Shown: piece after piece, positions 1 through 8,314 of the stretch
Position numbering within the stretch: the stretch's first letter is position 1
Layout of the letters: every line of letters begins with the position of its first letter
Assembly (NCBI GenBank): GCA_023391015.1
Contig: JAEWBT010000143.1
Location: 1-51,604, forward strand
DNA length: 51,604 nt
From: Bacteroidota bacterium
GTDB lineage: Bacteria; Bacteroidota; Bacteroidia; Chitinophagales; Chitinophagaceae
Direction: 5' to 3'
The notes under the pieces: model-generated
Told to the model about the DNA's origin: nothing
The model's input: the letters and a program-made list of their open reading frames with translations, nothing else
Databases searched by the model: none
Program-made: the position numbers and the translations under genes

Positions 1-148
1 GCCTACGGGCATCAAACGTCTCTCTGTTTCCTATCCATACTCGCCTACGGACGCGAAACGCCTCTCTGTTTCCTATCCATACCCGCCTACGGACATCAAA
101 CGCCACTCTGTTTCCTATCCGTACCCGCCTACGGGCATCAAACGTCAC
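1..148. repeat. 42-bp tandem repeat, about 3.5 copies
   Basis: The motif GCCTACGG recurs at 1, 43, 85 and 127, an exact 42-bp period (14 codons). Each unit reads GCCTACGGRCATCAAACG followed by a TCTCTGTTTCCTATCC-like tract, with a few substitutions between copies. The array runs off the left edge, so its full length is unknown. Because 42 is a multiple of three, forward frames stay open across it. Confidence 0.9.
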
Positions 149-362
149 GGCGTACCGGCTGTGGATGGTAGAAATGATTGTATGTAAAGACAAAATCCCG
201 GAGGACAGCTGTGCCCGTGTCTGGCGCACAAAGAGCCGGTTGGTAGCGAGGTTTGTTTTGGAAAAGGAAACGGTGTTGGATGGGAGCGAGTGGACGGTAA
301 GGGTGTACCGGCTGCGCCTTGCCGACCCTGCGATTGATAAAACAATAAAGGCGGGAGATTAA
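3..362 (+). CDS. Possible 3' end of a repeat-containing ORF (unknown)
   Basis: This frame is open from the left edge through the 42-bp repeats to a TAA at 360-362. The repeat part would encode a 14-residue motif of the type LRASNVSLFPIHTR, followed by about 65 residues without repeats (first internal Met at 165). I recognise no family in it. The other forward frames are also open through the repeats, so the reading frame may be an accident of the 42-bp period. The segment could equally be non-coding DNA ahead of ribBA. Confidence 0.2.
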   Translation, partial: LRASNVSLFPIHTRLRTRNASLFPIHTRLRTSNATLFPIRTRLRASNVTAYRLWMVEMIVCKDKIPEDSCARVWRTKSRLVARFVLEKETVLDGSEWTVRVYRLRLADPAIDKTIKAGD

Positions 363-394
363 CTAAAAAGTCCGGGTGCTCCTATAAGGGGGTA

Positions 395-422
395 TCCGGA
401 TTTCTTTATAGATAAATCCGGA
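395..422. other. Perfect 9-bp hairpin upstream of ribBA
   Basis: TCCGGATTT (395-403) pairs with AAATCCGGA (414-422) across a 10-nt loop. No U-run follows on either strand, so it is not a convincing intrinsic terminator. The rest of 363-525 shows nothing I can name, and in particular no recognisable FMN riboswitch core. Confidence 0.5.
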
Positions 423-525
423 AAGCAAAGCTTGTGTGTAGGTTGCATCGGTTCCCCGTTCTTTGTAGAAAAGCTAAAAACCAGTCTATAACTTTTCCCA
501 ATAGAGAAGTGGGCTTTTTGTAAAG

Positions 526-533
526 TAATTTTG
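526..533 (+). promoter_or_regulatory. Bacteroidota -7 box (TAATTTTG) for ribBA
   Basis: This is an exact match to the Bacteroidota sigma-70 -7 consensus TAnnTTTG, 51 bp upstream of the ATG at 585. It overlaps an upstream in-frame TTG at 531, which argues that translation starts at 585 and not 531. Confidence 0.6.
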
Positions 534-584
534 CGCCGGAAGCCAACGGCCTGCACAACCGCTGCTGGATTTCCGGAAATTTTT

Positions 585-1784
585 ATGCTTGATACTATTG
601 AAAGTGCCCTCGAAGACATCCGGCAAGGCAAGCTCATTATTGTGGTGGATGACGAAGACCGCGAGAACGAAGGCGATTTTGTAACCGCTGCCCGCAACGT
701 CACGCCGGAAATCATCAATTTTATGTCCCTTCATGGCCGCGGCCTTATTTGCGCGCCGCTCACCGAAGAGCGCTGCGACGCACTGGGGCTGCACCTGATG
801 GTGCAAAACAACACCGTGCTGCACAGCACGCCTTTCACAGTTTCCATTGACCTGATTGGCAAAGGCTGCACCACCGGCATCTCGGCCCACGACCGCGCTG
901 CCACCGTGCAGGCGCTGATTGACCCGGCTACCCGCCCCGAAGACCTCGGTCGGCCAGGCCATATCTTCCCCCTTCGCGCCCGCGCCGAAGGCGTGCTCCG
1001 CCGCACCGGCCACACGGAAGCCACCGTGGACCTCGCCCGCCTGGCTGGTTTCGAACCCGCCGGTGTGTTGGTGGAAATCATGAACCCCGATGGCACCATG
1101 GCCCGCCTGCCGGAGCTGATGGAAGTAGCCAAAACCTTTAACCTGAAAATCATTTCCATCAAGGATCTGATTGAATACCGCCTGCGCACCGAAAGCCTCG
1201 TAACGGAAGAAGTGCGGGTGGATATGCCCACCAAGCACGGCGATTTTGAACTGGTGGCATTCCGGCAAAACAATACCGGCGAACATCACCTGGCTTTGCT
1301 GAAGGGCGAGTGGAAACCCGATGAACCGGTGCTGGTGCGGGTACATTCCTCTTGCTTTACCGGCGACATCCTCCACTCCCTGCGCTGCGATTGCGGCGAC
1401 CAGCTGGCGGCCTCTATGGAAATGGTGCAGGCCGAAGGCAAGGGCGTGATCCTCTACATGAATCAGGAAGGACGCGGCATTGGCCTGATGGGCAAACTCC
1501 ACGCCTACAAACTGCAACAGGAAGGCCGCGATACGGTGGAAGCCAACACCGAACTGGGCTTTAAGCCCGACCAGCGCGATTATGGCGTAGGTGCGCAAAT
1601 CCTGCGCTACCTGGGCATCTCCAAAATCCGGCTGATGAGCAACAACCCGAAAAAGCGCGCCGGGCTGCTGGGCTACGGGCTGGAAATTGTGGAAAACGTG
1701 CCGATTGAAGTGCCTTCCAACCCTTTCAACGAACGCTATTTGCAAACCAAACGGGACAAGATGGGGCACGAAATTCTGCGGTAG
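585..1784 (+). CDS. ribBA: Bifunctional DHBP synthase / GTP cyclohydrolase II
   Basis: A 399-residue riboflavin-biosynthesis protein. The N-terminal half is RibB, making 3,4-dihydroxy-2-butanone 4-phosphate from ribulose 5-phosphate; it shows DDEDRENEGDF near residues 22-32, HSTPFTVSID and TGISAHDRAATV. The C-terminal half is RibA, opening GTP; it shows the zinc cluster in SSCFTGDILHSLRCDCGDQL near residues 255-275 and YMNQEGRGIGL. Length fits the fused family. The ATG at 585 is preferred because a -7 promoter box sits at 526-533 and homology begins at MLDTIESALEDI. A TTTCCGGAAA palindrome (570-579) lies just ahead of the start codon. The gene is followed by the hairpin ladder at 1802-2056. 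Riboflavin genes are otherwise absent from the window. Confidence 0.97.
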   Translation: MLDTIESALEDIRQGKLIIVVDDEDRENEGDFVTAARNVTPEIINFMSLHGRGLICAPLTEERCDALGLHLMVQNNTVLHSTPFTVSIDLIGKGCTTGISAHDRAATVQALIDPATRPEDLGRPGHIFPLRARAEGVLRRTGHTEATVDLARLAGFEPAGVLVEIMNPDGTMARLPELMEVAKTFNLKIISIKDLIEYRLRTESLVTEEVRVDMPTKHGDFELVAFRQNNTGEHHLALLKGEWKPDEPVLVRVHSSCFTGDILHSLRCDCGDQLAASMEMVQAEGKGVILYMNQEGRGIGLMGKLHAYKLQQEGRDTVEANTELGFKPDQRDYGVGAQILRYLGISKIRLMSNNPKKRAGLLGYGLEIVENVPIEVPSNPFNERYLQTKRDKMGHEILR

Positions 1785-1801
1785 GCGCTTTGCCCATTGG
1801 A

Positions 1802-2056
1802 CTGCCTTTGGCAATTGGACAGCTTCGCTATTGGACGCCCTACGGGCATTGGAAAATTGGATGATTCTACATTCTCAAATAGCGAAGCTGTCCAATTCTC
1901 CAATTCCGCCAGAGGCGGAGTCCAATGCCCGAAGGGCGTCCAATGGCTTTAGCCGTTCAATTCCCGACGTGTTAGGAGTCCAATTCTCTAATATCTGCCG
2001 AAGGCAGATGTCCAATTGCCGAAGGCAGTCCAATTCTCCAATGCCGCGAAGCGGCG
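1802..2056. repeat. Hairpin ladder: variable stems, GAA-type loops, TCCAATT spacers
   Basis: About ten short perfect hairpins sit head to tail. Examples are TGCC-TTT-GGCA (1803-1813), AGC-TTC-GCT (1821-1829), GCCC-TAC-GGGC (1837-1847), AGC-GAA-GCT (1881-1889), TCCGCC-AGA-GGCGGA (1905-1919), GCCC-GAA-GGGC (1927-1937), GGCT-TT-AGCC (1945-1954), ATCTGCC-GAA-GGCAGAT (1993-2009), TGCC-GAA-GGCA (2017-2027) and GCCGC-GAA-GCGGC (2043-2055). Stem sequences differ but stay self-complementary. Loops are mostly GAA, and hairpins are separated by TCCAATT or TCCAAT. Left of about 1860 the same pattern is in reverse orientation, so the whole block is also one large imperfect inverted repeat. Confidence 0.85.
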
Positions 2057-2067
2057 TCCAATTCTTC

Positions 2068-3255
2068 ATGAAGCTTCTTTTCCTCGCCAACCGCTTTCCG
2101 TACCCGCCGTTCCGGGGCGACAAGCTCAAGATCTTTCACCTGGCCAAACGGCTGGCGGCCAAAGGGCACTCGCTGCACCTGCTGACGTTTCTGGAAGATG
2201 AAAAAGACCGGCAGTATATCGGGAAGTTGCAGGAAGTTTTTGAGGAAATCCACCTGGTGAAGCTGCCCAAAACCAAGAGTCTGATGCGGGTGGCGCGGGG
2301 CGTTTTTTCGGAGGTGCCGTTTCAGGTGCTGTATTTCCGGTCGCCGCAAATGCAATACGCTGTGGACGATTTGCTTTCCAAGAACCATTACGAAGCGGTG
2401 CATGTCCAACACCTGCGGATGGCTCCCTATTTAGCCGGACACAAAGAGATTCCCCGCGTGCTGGATTTGCCCGATGCGTTTTCGTTGTATTGGCAGCGAC
2501 GGCTCCAGATTGCCGGAAATCCGGTGAAAAAACGGCTCGCTAAAATGGAATTTGAACGGGTGTATCAGTACGAAAAAGAAATGATCCGCGCGTTTGATAA
2601 GGTGCTGACCTGCTCGGCAGAAGATTTGGAATATCTCTCCAAAGAACACAGTGCACAAAACCTCGCGCTCCTGCCCAATGGGGTGGATTTAGAGCAGTTT
2701 CAAACCGAAAATCACGATTATAAAGGGGCTCAGGTGCTGCTTTTTACCGGCAATATGGATTATGCACCAAACGTGGATGCGGTGGTGTATTTCGCCAAAG
2801 AAATCTTCCCCTTAATCCTTCAAAAACACCCGGATGCGCGCTTCGTAATTGCCGGTCAGCGGCCCGTAAAAGCAGTAGCGGCGCTGGCGTCTAAAAATAT
2901 TGAAGTTACCGGTTTTGTGGAAAACCTGGCCATGATGTACAGCCGTGCGGCAGTGCTGGTGGCGCCGCTTCGCTTTGGCGCGGGCACGCAAAACAAAGTG
3001 CTGGAAGCGATGGCGATGGGGGTTCCGGTGGTGTGTTCGCAGGTGGGGTTCAACGGTCTTGGCATAGCCGACGGCGAAGGTGCTTTTATGCGCACCGATG
3101 CGGGGGCTTTTGCGGCGCAAGTCTGCGAATTGCTATCCAGCGAAAAGCTGCGCGAAAAAACCGGAAATTCCGGAAAAAAGCATATCCGGAATCAGTTTGG
3201 CTGGGATGGCGTGGCCGGAAAGCTGGAAGGGTATCTGGAGGAAATTATCGGGTAG
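2068..3255 (+). CDS. GT-B glycosyltransferase (TIGR03087/Stp1-like, group 1)
   Basis: A 395-residue glycosyltransferase with the start MKLLFLANRFPYPPFRGDK typical of the sugar transferase family TIGR03087 (PEP-CTERM/exosortase-associated group). The C-terminal Rossmann half has LLFTGNMDYAPNVDAV and the nucleotide-sugar region APLRFGAGTQNKVLEAMAMG with the conserved Glu. It likely transfers a sugar from an NDP-sugar in the cytoplasm during surface polysaccharide synthesis; donor and acceptor cannot be read from sequence. The open frame extends upstream to 1687, but that part is translated hairpin ladder and overlaps ribBA, so the ATG at 2068, twelve bases after the last hairpin, is preferred. 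It is convergent with the TamB-like gene, with 21 bp between stops. Confidence 0.9.
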   Translation: MKLLFLANRFPYPPFRGDKLKIFHLAKRLAAKGHSLHLLTFLEDEKDRQYIGKLQEVFEEIHLVKLPKTKSLMRVARGVFSEVPFQVLYFRSPQMQYAVDDLLSKNHYEAVHVQHLRMAPYLAGHKEIPRVLDLPDAFSLYWQRRLQIAGNPVKKRLAKMEFERVYQYEKEMIRAFDKVLTCSAEDLEYLSKEHSAQNLALLPNGVDLEQFQTENHDYKGAQVLLFTGNMDYAPNVDAVVYFAKEIFPLILQKHPDARFVIAGQRPVKAVAALASKNIEVTGFVENLAMMYSRAAVLVAPLRFGAGTQNKVLEAMAMGVPVVCSQVGFNGLGIADGEGAFMRTDAGAFAAQVCELLSSEKLREKTGNSGKKHIRNQFGWDGVAGKLEGYLEEIIG

Positions 3256-3259
3256 GGAA

Positions 3260-3291
3260 TTTCCGGAAATCCAGCCTTATTTTCCGGAAAA
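3260..3291. other. Two TTTCCGGAAA palindromes between convergent genes
   Basis: TTTCCGGAAA occurs at 3260-3269 and again around 3281-3290, between and over the ends of two convergent genes. The second copy encodes the last codons (FSGK-stop) of the TamB-like gene. They are part of the window-wide over-represented palindrome. A role in 3'-end formation is possible but unproven. Confidence 0.6.
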
Positions 3292-6200
3292 TGTCACCCT
3301 TGGTGGCTCTCGGGTAGCGCTGTCCACAGGCAGTAGCAGGTTTGAAAGAGAGGTGTCTCTTGCGGGCGCGGGCGTTGGCGTTTCGCGTTTACGCCACGGC
3401 ATCAGAAACTGCAAAAAATGGTCGAAGCTACGCCGATAGGTAATGCCCGCACCACTTCGCGACACGTTGTCGTTAATCAGCACGTCGTAGTTGGAGGTAT
3501 GGAAAACATTCAGCCGCAGCCGCCCGTCTTCCTGTAATAAATACTGCAACCGGAAATCGCCCACCGGGTTGAAATTGTTGCGGTTGTTGTTGCCCACGGG
3601 TCGCCCCCAATCATAGGCAGAACCGACCTCGGCCACCAGGCGGTTGTTGAAGAAATTGCGGCGCAGACCCAGCTTCACCTCGTTGCGCTCCGTGGTGCTG
3701 CCGTCGCCACTGCCGCCGGCCAGGTCATAGCTTTTGTAGCGCAAGTCTAAGGCCAGTTTGTTATCGCCGGTAAGCTTGCTGATGATGTTGGTGAGCTGCC
3801 CCGATACGTTGGAAGACAGCATATCACTGACGTTGTTAATCACCGAGCGACTCGCCGTACCGGTGGCAATCCCTTGTGACGGCACAAAGCTGCCAATCAG
3901 CAACAAAGAAGCTACCTGATCAAAAAGCTCACGTTCGTTTTGACGGATGCGGCGCAATTCGGTCTCGGCTACAGTTCCGGTTGAGCGGCCTTCGGGCAGG
4001 TTCACATCAAACGTGAAAACCGGCTCGGTGAGGGAACCTTTCATGCGCAGCAAGAGGTCCACCTTCTGGCGTGTCTGCGCGTCGGTGCGCTCCGATTGGG
4101 GCAGTCCTTCTACCTGACGCGGGTCCAGCAGATCGTAAAGACGGGCGTAAGTGGGGTAGATGGCTTCTACATTTAACTGTGTTTGCGAAACCGGCCCGCT
4201 AAAGGAAATGGTACTGCCGCTGTTAATATTGAACCGCCGCTGAAAAGCGACCTGCCGCAGCGTCAGGGTGTAGTCGCCGCTTTCAAACACCAGATTCCCA
4301 TACAGCCGCGCCGCCGCGCCCGCAGGCAGTTCCAGCCGGATAGAGCCGTTGCCCCGTGCATTGATGGCGTCGCCGGTAGCCGGATCCAGAATCATGCTGA
4401 CTTCTACCAGCGGATTCGCAATGGCATCCAGATTCATCGAGAAGCGCAGGGGCGTTTTGGCAACGGCATTTTTGCCGGACTCGCTATAATCTTTAAACGT
4501 TACAAAACTGTAGCTGCCCGTACCATTACCCGACGTAACAGGCAGGTACAAGTGTCCTTTTTGGGTTGGAATCGCCCGCATCACGTTGAGTTGCAGGTAA
4601 TCGGGCGTACCGCGCAGGGTTACTTCCGCGGCCGCCGTGAGGTTGCCGTAATAAACATCATTTTCGTGTGCCCGCAGGTTCAACACTTCCATACCGGTGG
4701 TCTTTACATCCACGACAAAACGCAGGTCGCTGAAGTTGCGGTGCGTGATATTTCCGGAGATGTCGGCGTGGTTTCCGGCCCGGTCGTAGAGGCGAATGGT
4801 GCCGAGGTTGATGGCGCGGTTGGTAACGTTAATCGTCGCTGTTGGGATAGTGTACTGTACGCCGGTAAAGTCCAGTCGCAGGGCCGCATTGCGCAGCACC
4901 AGCGTGCCGTTGGTAATGGGGTTGGAAGGCACCCCGCCAATGTTGACGCTGCCATCAATATTTCCCTTTAGATTGCTGACCGCGCCGGTGGTAAAGGGCT
5001 GAACCCAGGCCAGCGGCGTGTTATCAAAAAGAATCCGTCCGTCCAGAGCGGCATTGGTAGAATCCAGGTTGAACCTGCCACTGGCCCGAAGCGAAGCGCC
5101 ATCCCGGAAAAGGCCGGTTTGAGGCTCCAAAACCAACTGATTTTGGGGGAAATCATAGCTGCCCAACACCACCACGTTTCCAATGGTATCTGCACCGAGC
5201 GCTACGTCGGTACCGCGCAAATCGGTCCACAGCATGCGACTTTCGCGTAAGGGCTCTTTAAGCTTTACGGTTCCACTCACCCGCCCGGCGGTTTGGTATT
5301 CCCGCAGGGATTCAATTTCGCGCAGGTTGGAAAGATCATAGGCCGTAACCGTCGCTGTGAGGACCGGCTTTCCCCATTCATTCGCGGTGTTGATAAGTAC
5401 CCGCTGCTCGTTGGATCGCAGGGATAGATTTTGGATATCCAGGTAATCATCGGCAAAGGCAAAAGAATTGCCGCCGGCAATCTCCCAGCGGTCGGCATTG
5501 AGCAGAAACTCTGAAGGCCGCAGAAAGCCCGAAAGGGTGTCGCCGTGGGCATAGGCAAAGCCACCAATGTGGGCCGTTCCCAGGGCGTTGGGCGATTGGG
5601 TGGTAACGGAAAAATCCAGCGAGTCGGCCCCCACCAGCATATTCATGTCCAGCGTGGCGTTCAGCAGTTCGTTACCAGTGGCAAAGCGTTTGGCCGAGCC
5701 GGTAATGAGGATGCGTTCATAGTCGCCGTTGGCCAGCACGGTGGTGTTTTGCAGATACAGCGGCCCGATTTGCCCATAAGGAAAGTTGGCCTCCATTACC
5801 AACCGCCGCTCCGCTGTTTTCATAAAACCATACAAGGTTCCGGAATCAAACCCCCGGATTTGGGGCAGCAGCACGGCAAAAAGCGGGTCGATTTCGTGGG
5901 TGAAAATGCTGTAAGTAAAGTCCTGTAATTCCGGAATTTTCTTTGGCGGGTCGATGTAATTGGGCAGGTAGCCGGCGAGGAAAAGCTGGGCTGTGGCGGG
6001 CACTTGGGTGAGCAGGAATTTTCCGGTTAATTCTGCCGAAAGGGCATTACTGGTGATGAGCAGTTTCCGGATTCTGTGCGTGTCGATGGAAGAGGTGAGC
6101 TCAATAGAATCGAGGTCGAGGCGGGCACCATTGCGGCGCAGGTCGATGTTGTAGAGGGTGGCCGAGCCGGTGAAATTATCGGGGTCGAGGCCGGTGGTGG

Positions 6201-8106
6201 CGATGCGCAAATCGGCGGAGGCGAGGGTAGAATCTTCCACAAAGCCGAGGGCTTTCCAGTTGCTTTGCAGGAGGTGGGCGTCGGCTTCGAGCACGGGCTT
6301 ATTTCCGGAAAAATCCACCGTTCCGTCAAAAGACATCGCCACGTTGGGGTCCGTTACCTGTCCGTTTCCGGAAAATTTCTTGCGCGCCAGAATGCCGTTC
6401 ACCAAAATATTGGAATAGGGATATCCCCCTACTTCAAAGCGGTTGATGTTGCCGTTGAGGTGCACCTCGGCCAGCAAGGGGTCGAAACCTTTGCCTTCTA
6501 TTTCAGCCAAGGCTGTGATAGCGCCTACGCCGGGGATGCGCAGGAAAGGCCCTACCTGAAAGGCCTGGGTTTTGATAACGCCTTTGTAGGTGGCATTGCG
6601 ACCGGAGAGCGGCGGAATGGACAGCTTGACGTTGGAGGCGACGGTGCCGAGGTTGGTTACGAGGGTTCCGGAGGTGAGAAAGGCATCATAGAAGCCGTGG
6701 AAAGCGCCGTTGAACTGCGCGTAGCGGAGGATTTCGAGCGCTACTGCCGGATGATTCCGGAGCTGTGGTGCCCACTTCAGGATGGCGGGGCCGGTGGTGA
6801 AAATGCCGCCTTTATCGAAGGAGAAAAATGTTTTTTCAATATCCGGCAGGCCGCGCATGGCCAGATTGCCGACCAGCCGCGATTCGCCGTCGGTTACGTT
6901 CAGGTTTTCTGTCCGGAAATCGGCCACGGTGCCGTCGAAATTTCCGGACAGTTTTGCCACCTGCTTCATCCACTTCATGGGCGGGGCGAAGTAGGCGATG
7001 TCCTGCATATCCACCTGCGCGTCTTTGAGGTGGGCCACCATCCGCACACTGTCGATGTACTCCGTGAAGTCGGGGAAGCGCTTATAGTGCATGGCGTAGT
7101 AGTCGCCGATGGTGCTGTTATTGGTTTGCAACAACAGCTTTTTGCATTCCGACAAAATGGGCGAGACGGTTACGTCGGCTTCCATGTGGCGGATTTGAAT
7201 GCCGCTGCGCTCGTAGGCCTGCAAGTGGTCCATCCGGCCTGTGATGGTGTCGCCGAGGATGCGGACTTCGTTTGCCTGAATGGCTACGTTGGTAATGTCG
7301 AGGTGGTCGGCGTCGAATTCGCCTTCGGGTGCGGGAAGGGCGCTTTGTTTGAGGTAAAAACCGCAGTCTTTCAGGTCGAGCGTTTTGGCATAGAGCTGCC
7401 AGCCGGCGGGGTTGAAGGCGGTGGTATCGATGACGTAAGAGGGGCCGGGTGGGGTGGTATCTGCGGGTTTGCTGCCGGGATAATCGTGGATGCCATAGGT
7501 GCCGCCCCGGATTTTAAGCGCGTGGATGCGGGCTGTTTTCTTTTTGAGGTCGAGCTTATCGGCGGATAGTTGCAGGGAGCCAATGGTGAGCCATTGATCG
7601 TTTCCGGCCCAGGCATCGTCTGTGCGGAAGCGGATTTTTTGGAGGTCGAGGGCTTCGAGATCCAGCTCTAGTTCGTTGGCGGCTTTGGTGGTGTCTTTGG
7701 GGCCGGTATCGAAGGCATCTACCACAAACTGATAGTTCCACTCCGGGCCTTTGGGAGTGCGGTAGAGATGGACATCGGCATCGTGGAGGCCGAGGTAGTG
7801 GATGACCGGCGTTTTGCCGGTGAGGAAGGGCCAATCGGTGATGCGCACCCGCGCTTCGCCGGCATAGAGGAGGGTATCGCCCTGCTGGTCTTTCACCAAA
7901 AGCCCTTGCAAAAGGAGGTGGTTGAGGAAATCGATGCGGACGTTTTTGACCTGTACCTCGGTGTTGAGCTTGCGCGCTAGGATGCCCACTGCTTTTTGGG
8001 CCAGAAAGTTCTGCACCGGCGAGAGCTGAATCAACACGACGGCCAAGACCAGCACCGCGAGGATGCTGAATACAAGGTTTCGCAGGATTTTAAACAGACG
8101 CTTCAA
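3277..8106 (-). CDS. tamB: TamB-like translocation/assembly protein
   Basis: About 1,600 residues: a short cytoplasmic N-terminus, one membrane anchor (LVFSILAVLVLAVVLI), a long beta-rich body of AsmA/TamB-type repeats, and a C-terminal TamB (DUF490) domain ending in an outer-membrane-like motif. Family members bridge inner and outer membrane and are thought to support phospholipid transport or outer-membrane protein assembly. The start is uncertain. An ATG at 8214 would add 36 residues, but an exact promoter box (TATCTTTG, minus strand, 8132-8139) lies inside that extension. A TTG at 8104-8106 gives the expected MKRLFKILRNL start, so I use it. No TamA/BamA partner is in the window. Convergent with the glycosyltransferase. 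Confidence 0.9.
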   Translation of the reverse strand: MKRLFKILRNLVFSILAVLVLAVVLIQLSPVQNFLAQKAVGILARKLNTEVQVKNVRIDFLNHLLLQGLLVKDQQGDTLLYAGEARVRITDWPFLTGKTPVIHYLGLHDADVHLYRTPKGPEWNYQFVVDAFDTGPKDTTKAANELELDLEALDLQKIRFRTDDAWAGNDQWLTIGSLQLSADKLDLKKKTARIHALKIRGGTYGIHDYPGSKPADTTPPGPSYVIDTTAFNPAGWQLYAKTLDLKDCGFYLKQSALPAPEGEFDADHLDITNVAIQANEVRILGDTITGRMDHLQAYERSGIQIRHMEADVTVSPILSECKKLLLQTNNSTIGDYYAMHYKRFPDFTEYIDSVRMVAHLKDAQVDMQDIAYFAPPMKWMKQVAKLSGNFDGTVADFRTENLNVTDGESRLVGNLAMRGLPDIEKTFFSFDKGGIFTTGPAILKWAPQLRNHPAVALEILRYAQFNGAFHGFYDAFLTSGTLVTNLGTVASNVKLSIPPLSGRNATYKGVIKTQAFQVGPFLRIPGVGAITALAEIEGKGFDPLLAEVHLNGNINRFEVGGYPYSNILVNGILARKKFSGNGQVTDPNVAMSFDGTVDFSGNKPVLEADAHLLQSNWKALGFVEDSTLASADLRIATTGLDPDNFTGSATLYNIDLRRNGARLDLDSIELTSSIDTHRIRKLLITSNALSAELTGKFLLTQVPATAQLFLAGYLPNYIDPPKKIPELQDFTYSIFTHEIDPLFAVLLPQIRGFDSGTLYGFMKTAERRLVMEANFPYGQIGPLYLQNTTVLANGDYERILITGSAKRFATGNELLNATLDMNMLVGADSLDFSVTTQSPNALGTAHIGGFAYAHGDTLSGFLRPSEFLLNADRWEIAGGNSFAFADDYLDIQNLSLRSNEQRVLINTANEWGKPVLTATVTAYDLSNLREIESLREYQTAGRVSGTVKLKEPLRESRMLWTDLRGTDVALGADTIGNVVVLGSYDFPQNQLVLEPQTGLFRDGASLRASGRFNLDSTNAALDGRILFDNTPLAWVQPFTTGAVSNLKGNIDGSVNIGGVPSNPITNGTLVLRNAALRLDFTGVQYTIPTATINVTNRAINLGTIRLYDRAGNHADISGNITHRNFSDLRFVVDVKTTGMEVLNLRAHENDVYYGNLTAAAEVTLRGTPDYLQLNVMRAIPTQKGHLYLPVTSGNGTGSYSFVTFKDYSESGKNAVAKTPLRFSMNLDAIANPLVEVSMILDPATGDAINARGNGSIRLELPAGAAARLYGNLVFESGDYTLTLRQVAFQRRFNINSGSTISFSGPVSQTQLNVEAIYPTYARLYDLLDPRQVEGLPQSERTDAQTRQKVDLLLRMKGSLTEPVFTFDVNLPEGRSTGTVAETELRRIRQNERELFDQVASLLLIGSFVPSQGIATGTASRSVINNVSDMLSSNVSGQLTNIISKLTGDNKLALDLRYKSYDLAGGSGDGSTTERNEVKLGLRRNFFNNRLVAEVGSAYDWGRPVGNNNRNNFNPVGDFRLQYLLQEDGRLRLNVFHTSNYDVLINDNVSRSGAGITYRRSFDHFLQFLMPWRKRETPTPAPARDTSLSNLLLPVDSATREPPRVTFSGK

Positions 8107-8131
8107 AAGGGTGGGTGGGGCGTGGGGATTG

Positions 8132-8139
8132 CAAAGATA
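8132..8139 (-). promoter_or_regulatory. -7 box TATCTTTG for the tamB-like gene
   Basis: Read on the minus strand, TATCTTTG matches TAnnTTTG exactly and lies 26 bp upstream of the TTG at 8106. It decides between the two candidate starts of the TamB-like gene. Confidence 0.55.
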
Positions 8140-8314
8140 TTTCAGAAGGTATACTTGGATGTTAAGCGCCTGGTTAGGTTTAGCAGGAAAAGTATCAGAA
8201 AAGGCAAATGGCATTGTTTTTGGAAGTATGGGCTGATTTTAAAAACTGTTTGGTCAGGCTTTACCCGCAAATAGCCCACCAAATTTCCCCAAAAGCTAAA
8301 TAATTTTTATACGG

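Noticed and set aside
363..584. FMN riboswitch upstream of ribBA
   Set aside because: The conserved RFN core blocks are not visible; only a simple 9-bp hairpin is present.
486..1814. Long open frame on the minus strand opposite ribBA
   Set aside because: It is a shadow of ribBA caused by codon bias in GC-rich DNA; the protein has no recognisable domain and ribBA motifs are complete.
2068..3255. Glycosyltransferase start at 1687 with a long N-terminal extension
   Set aside because: The extension overlaps ribBA and translates the hairpin ladder; family homology begins at the ATG at 2068.
6076..7569. 497-codon plus-strand frame inside the TamB-like gene
   Set aside because: Opposite-strand shadow; low-complexity Gly/Val-rich product with no start context or domain.
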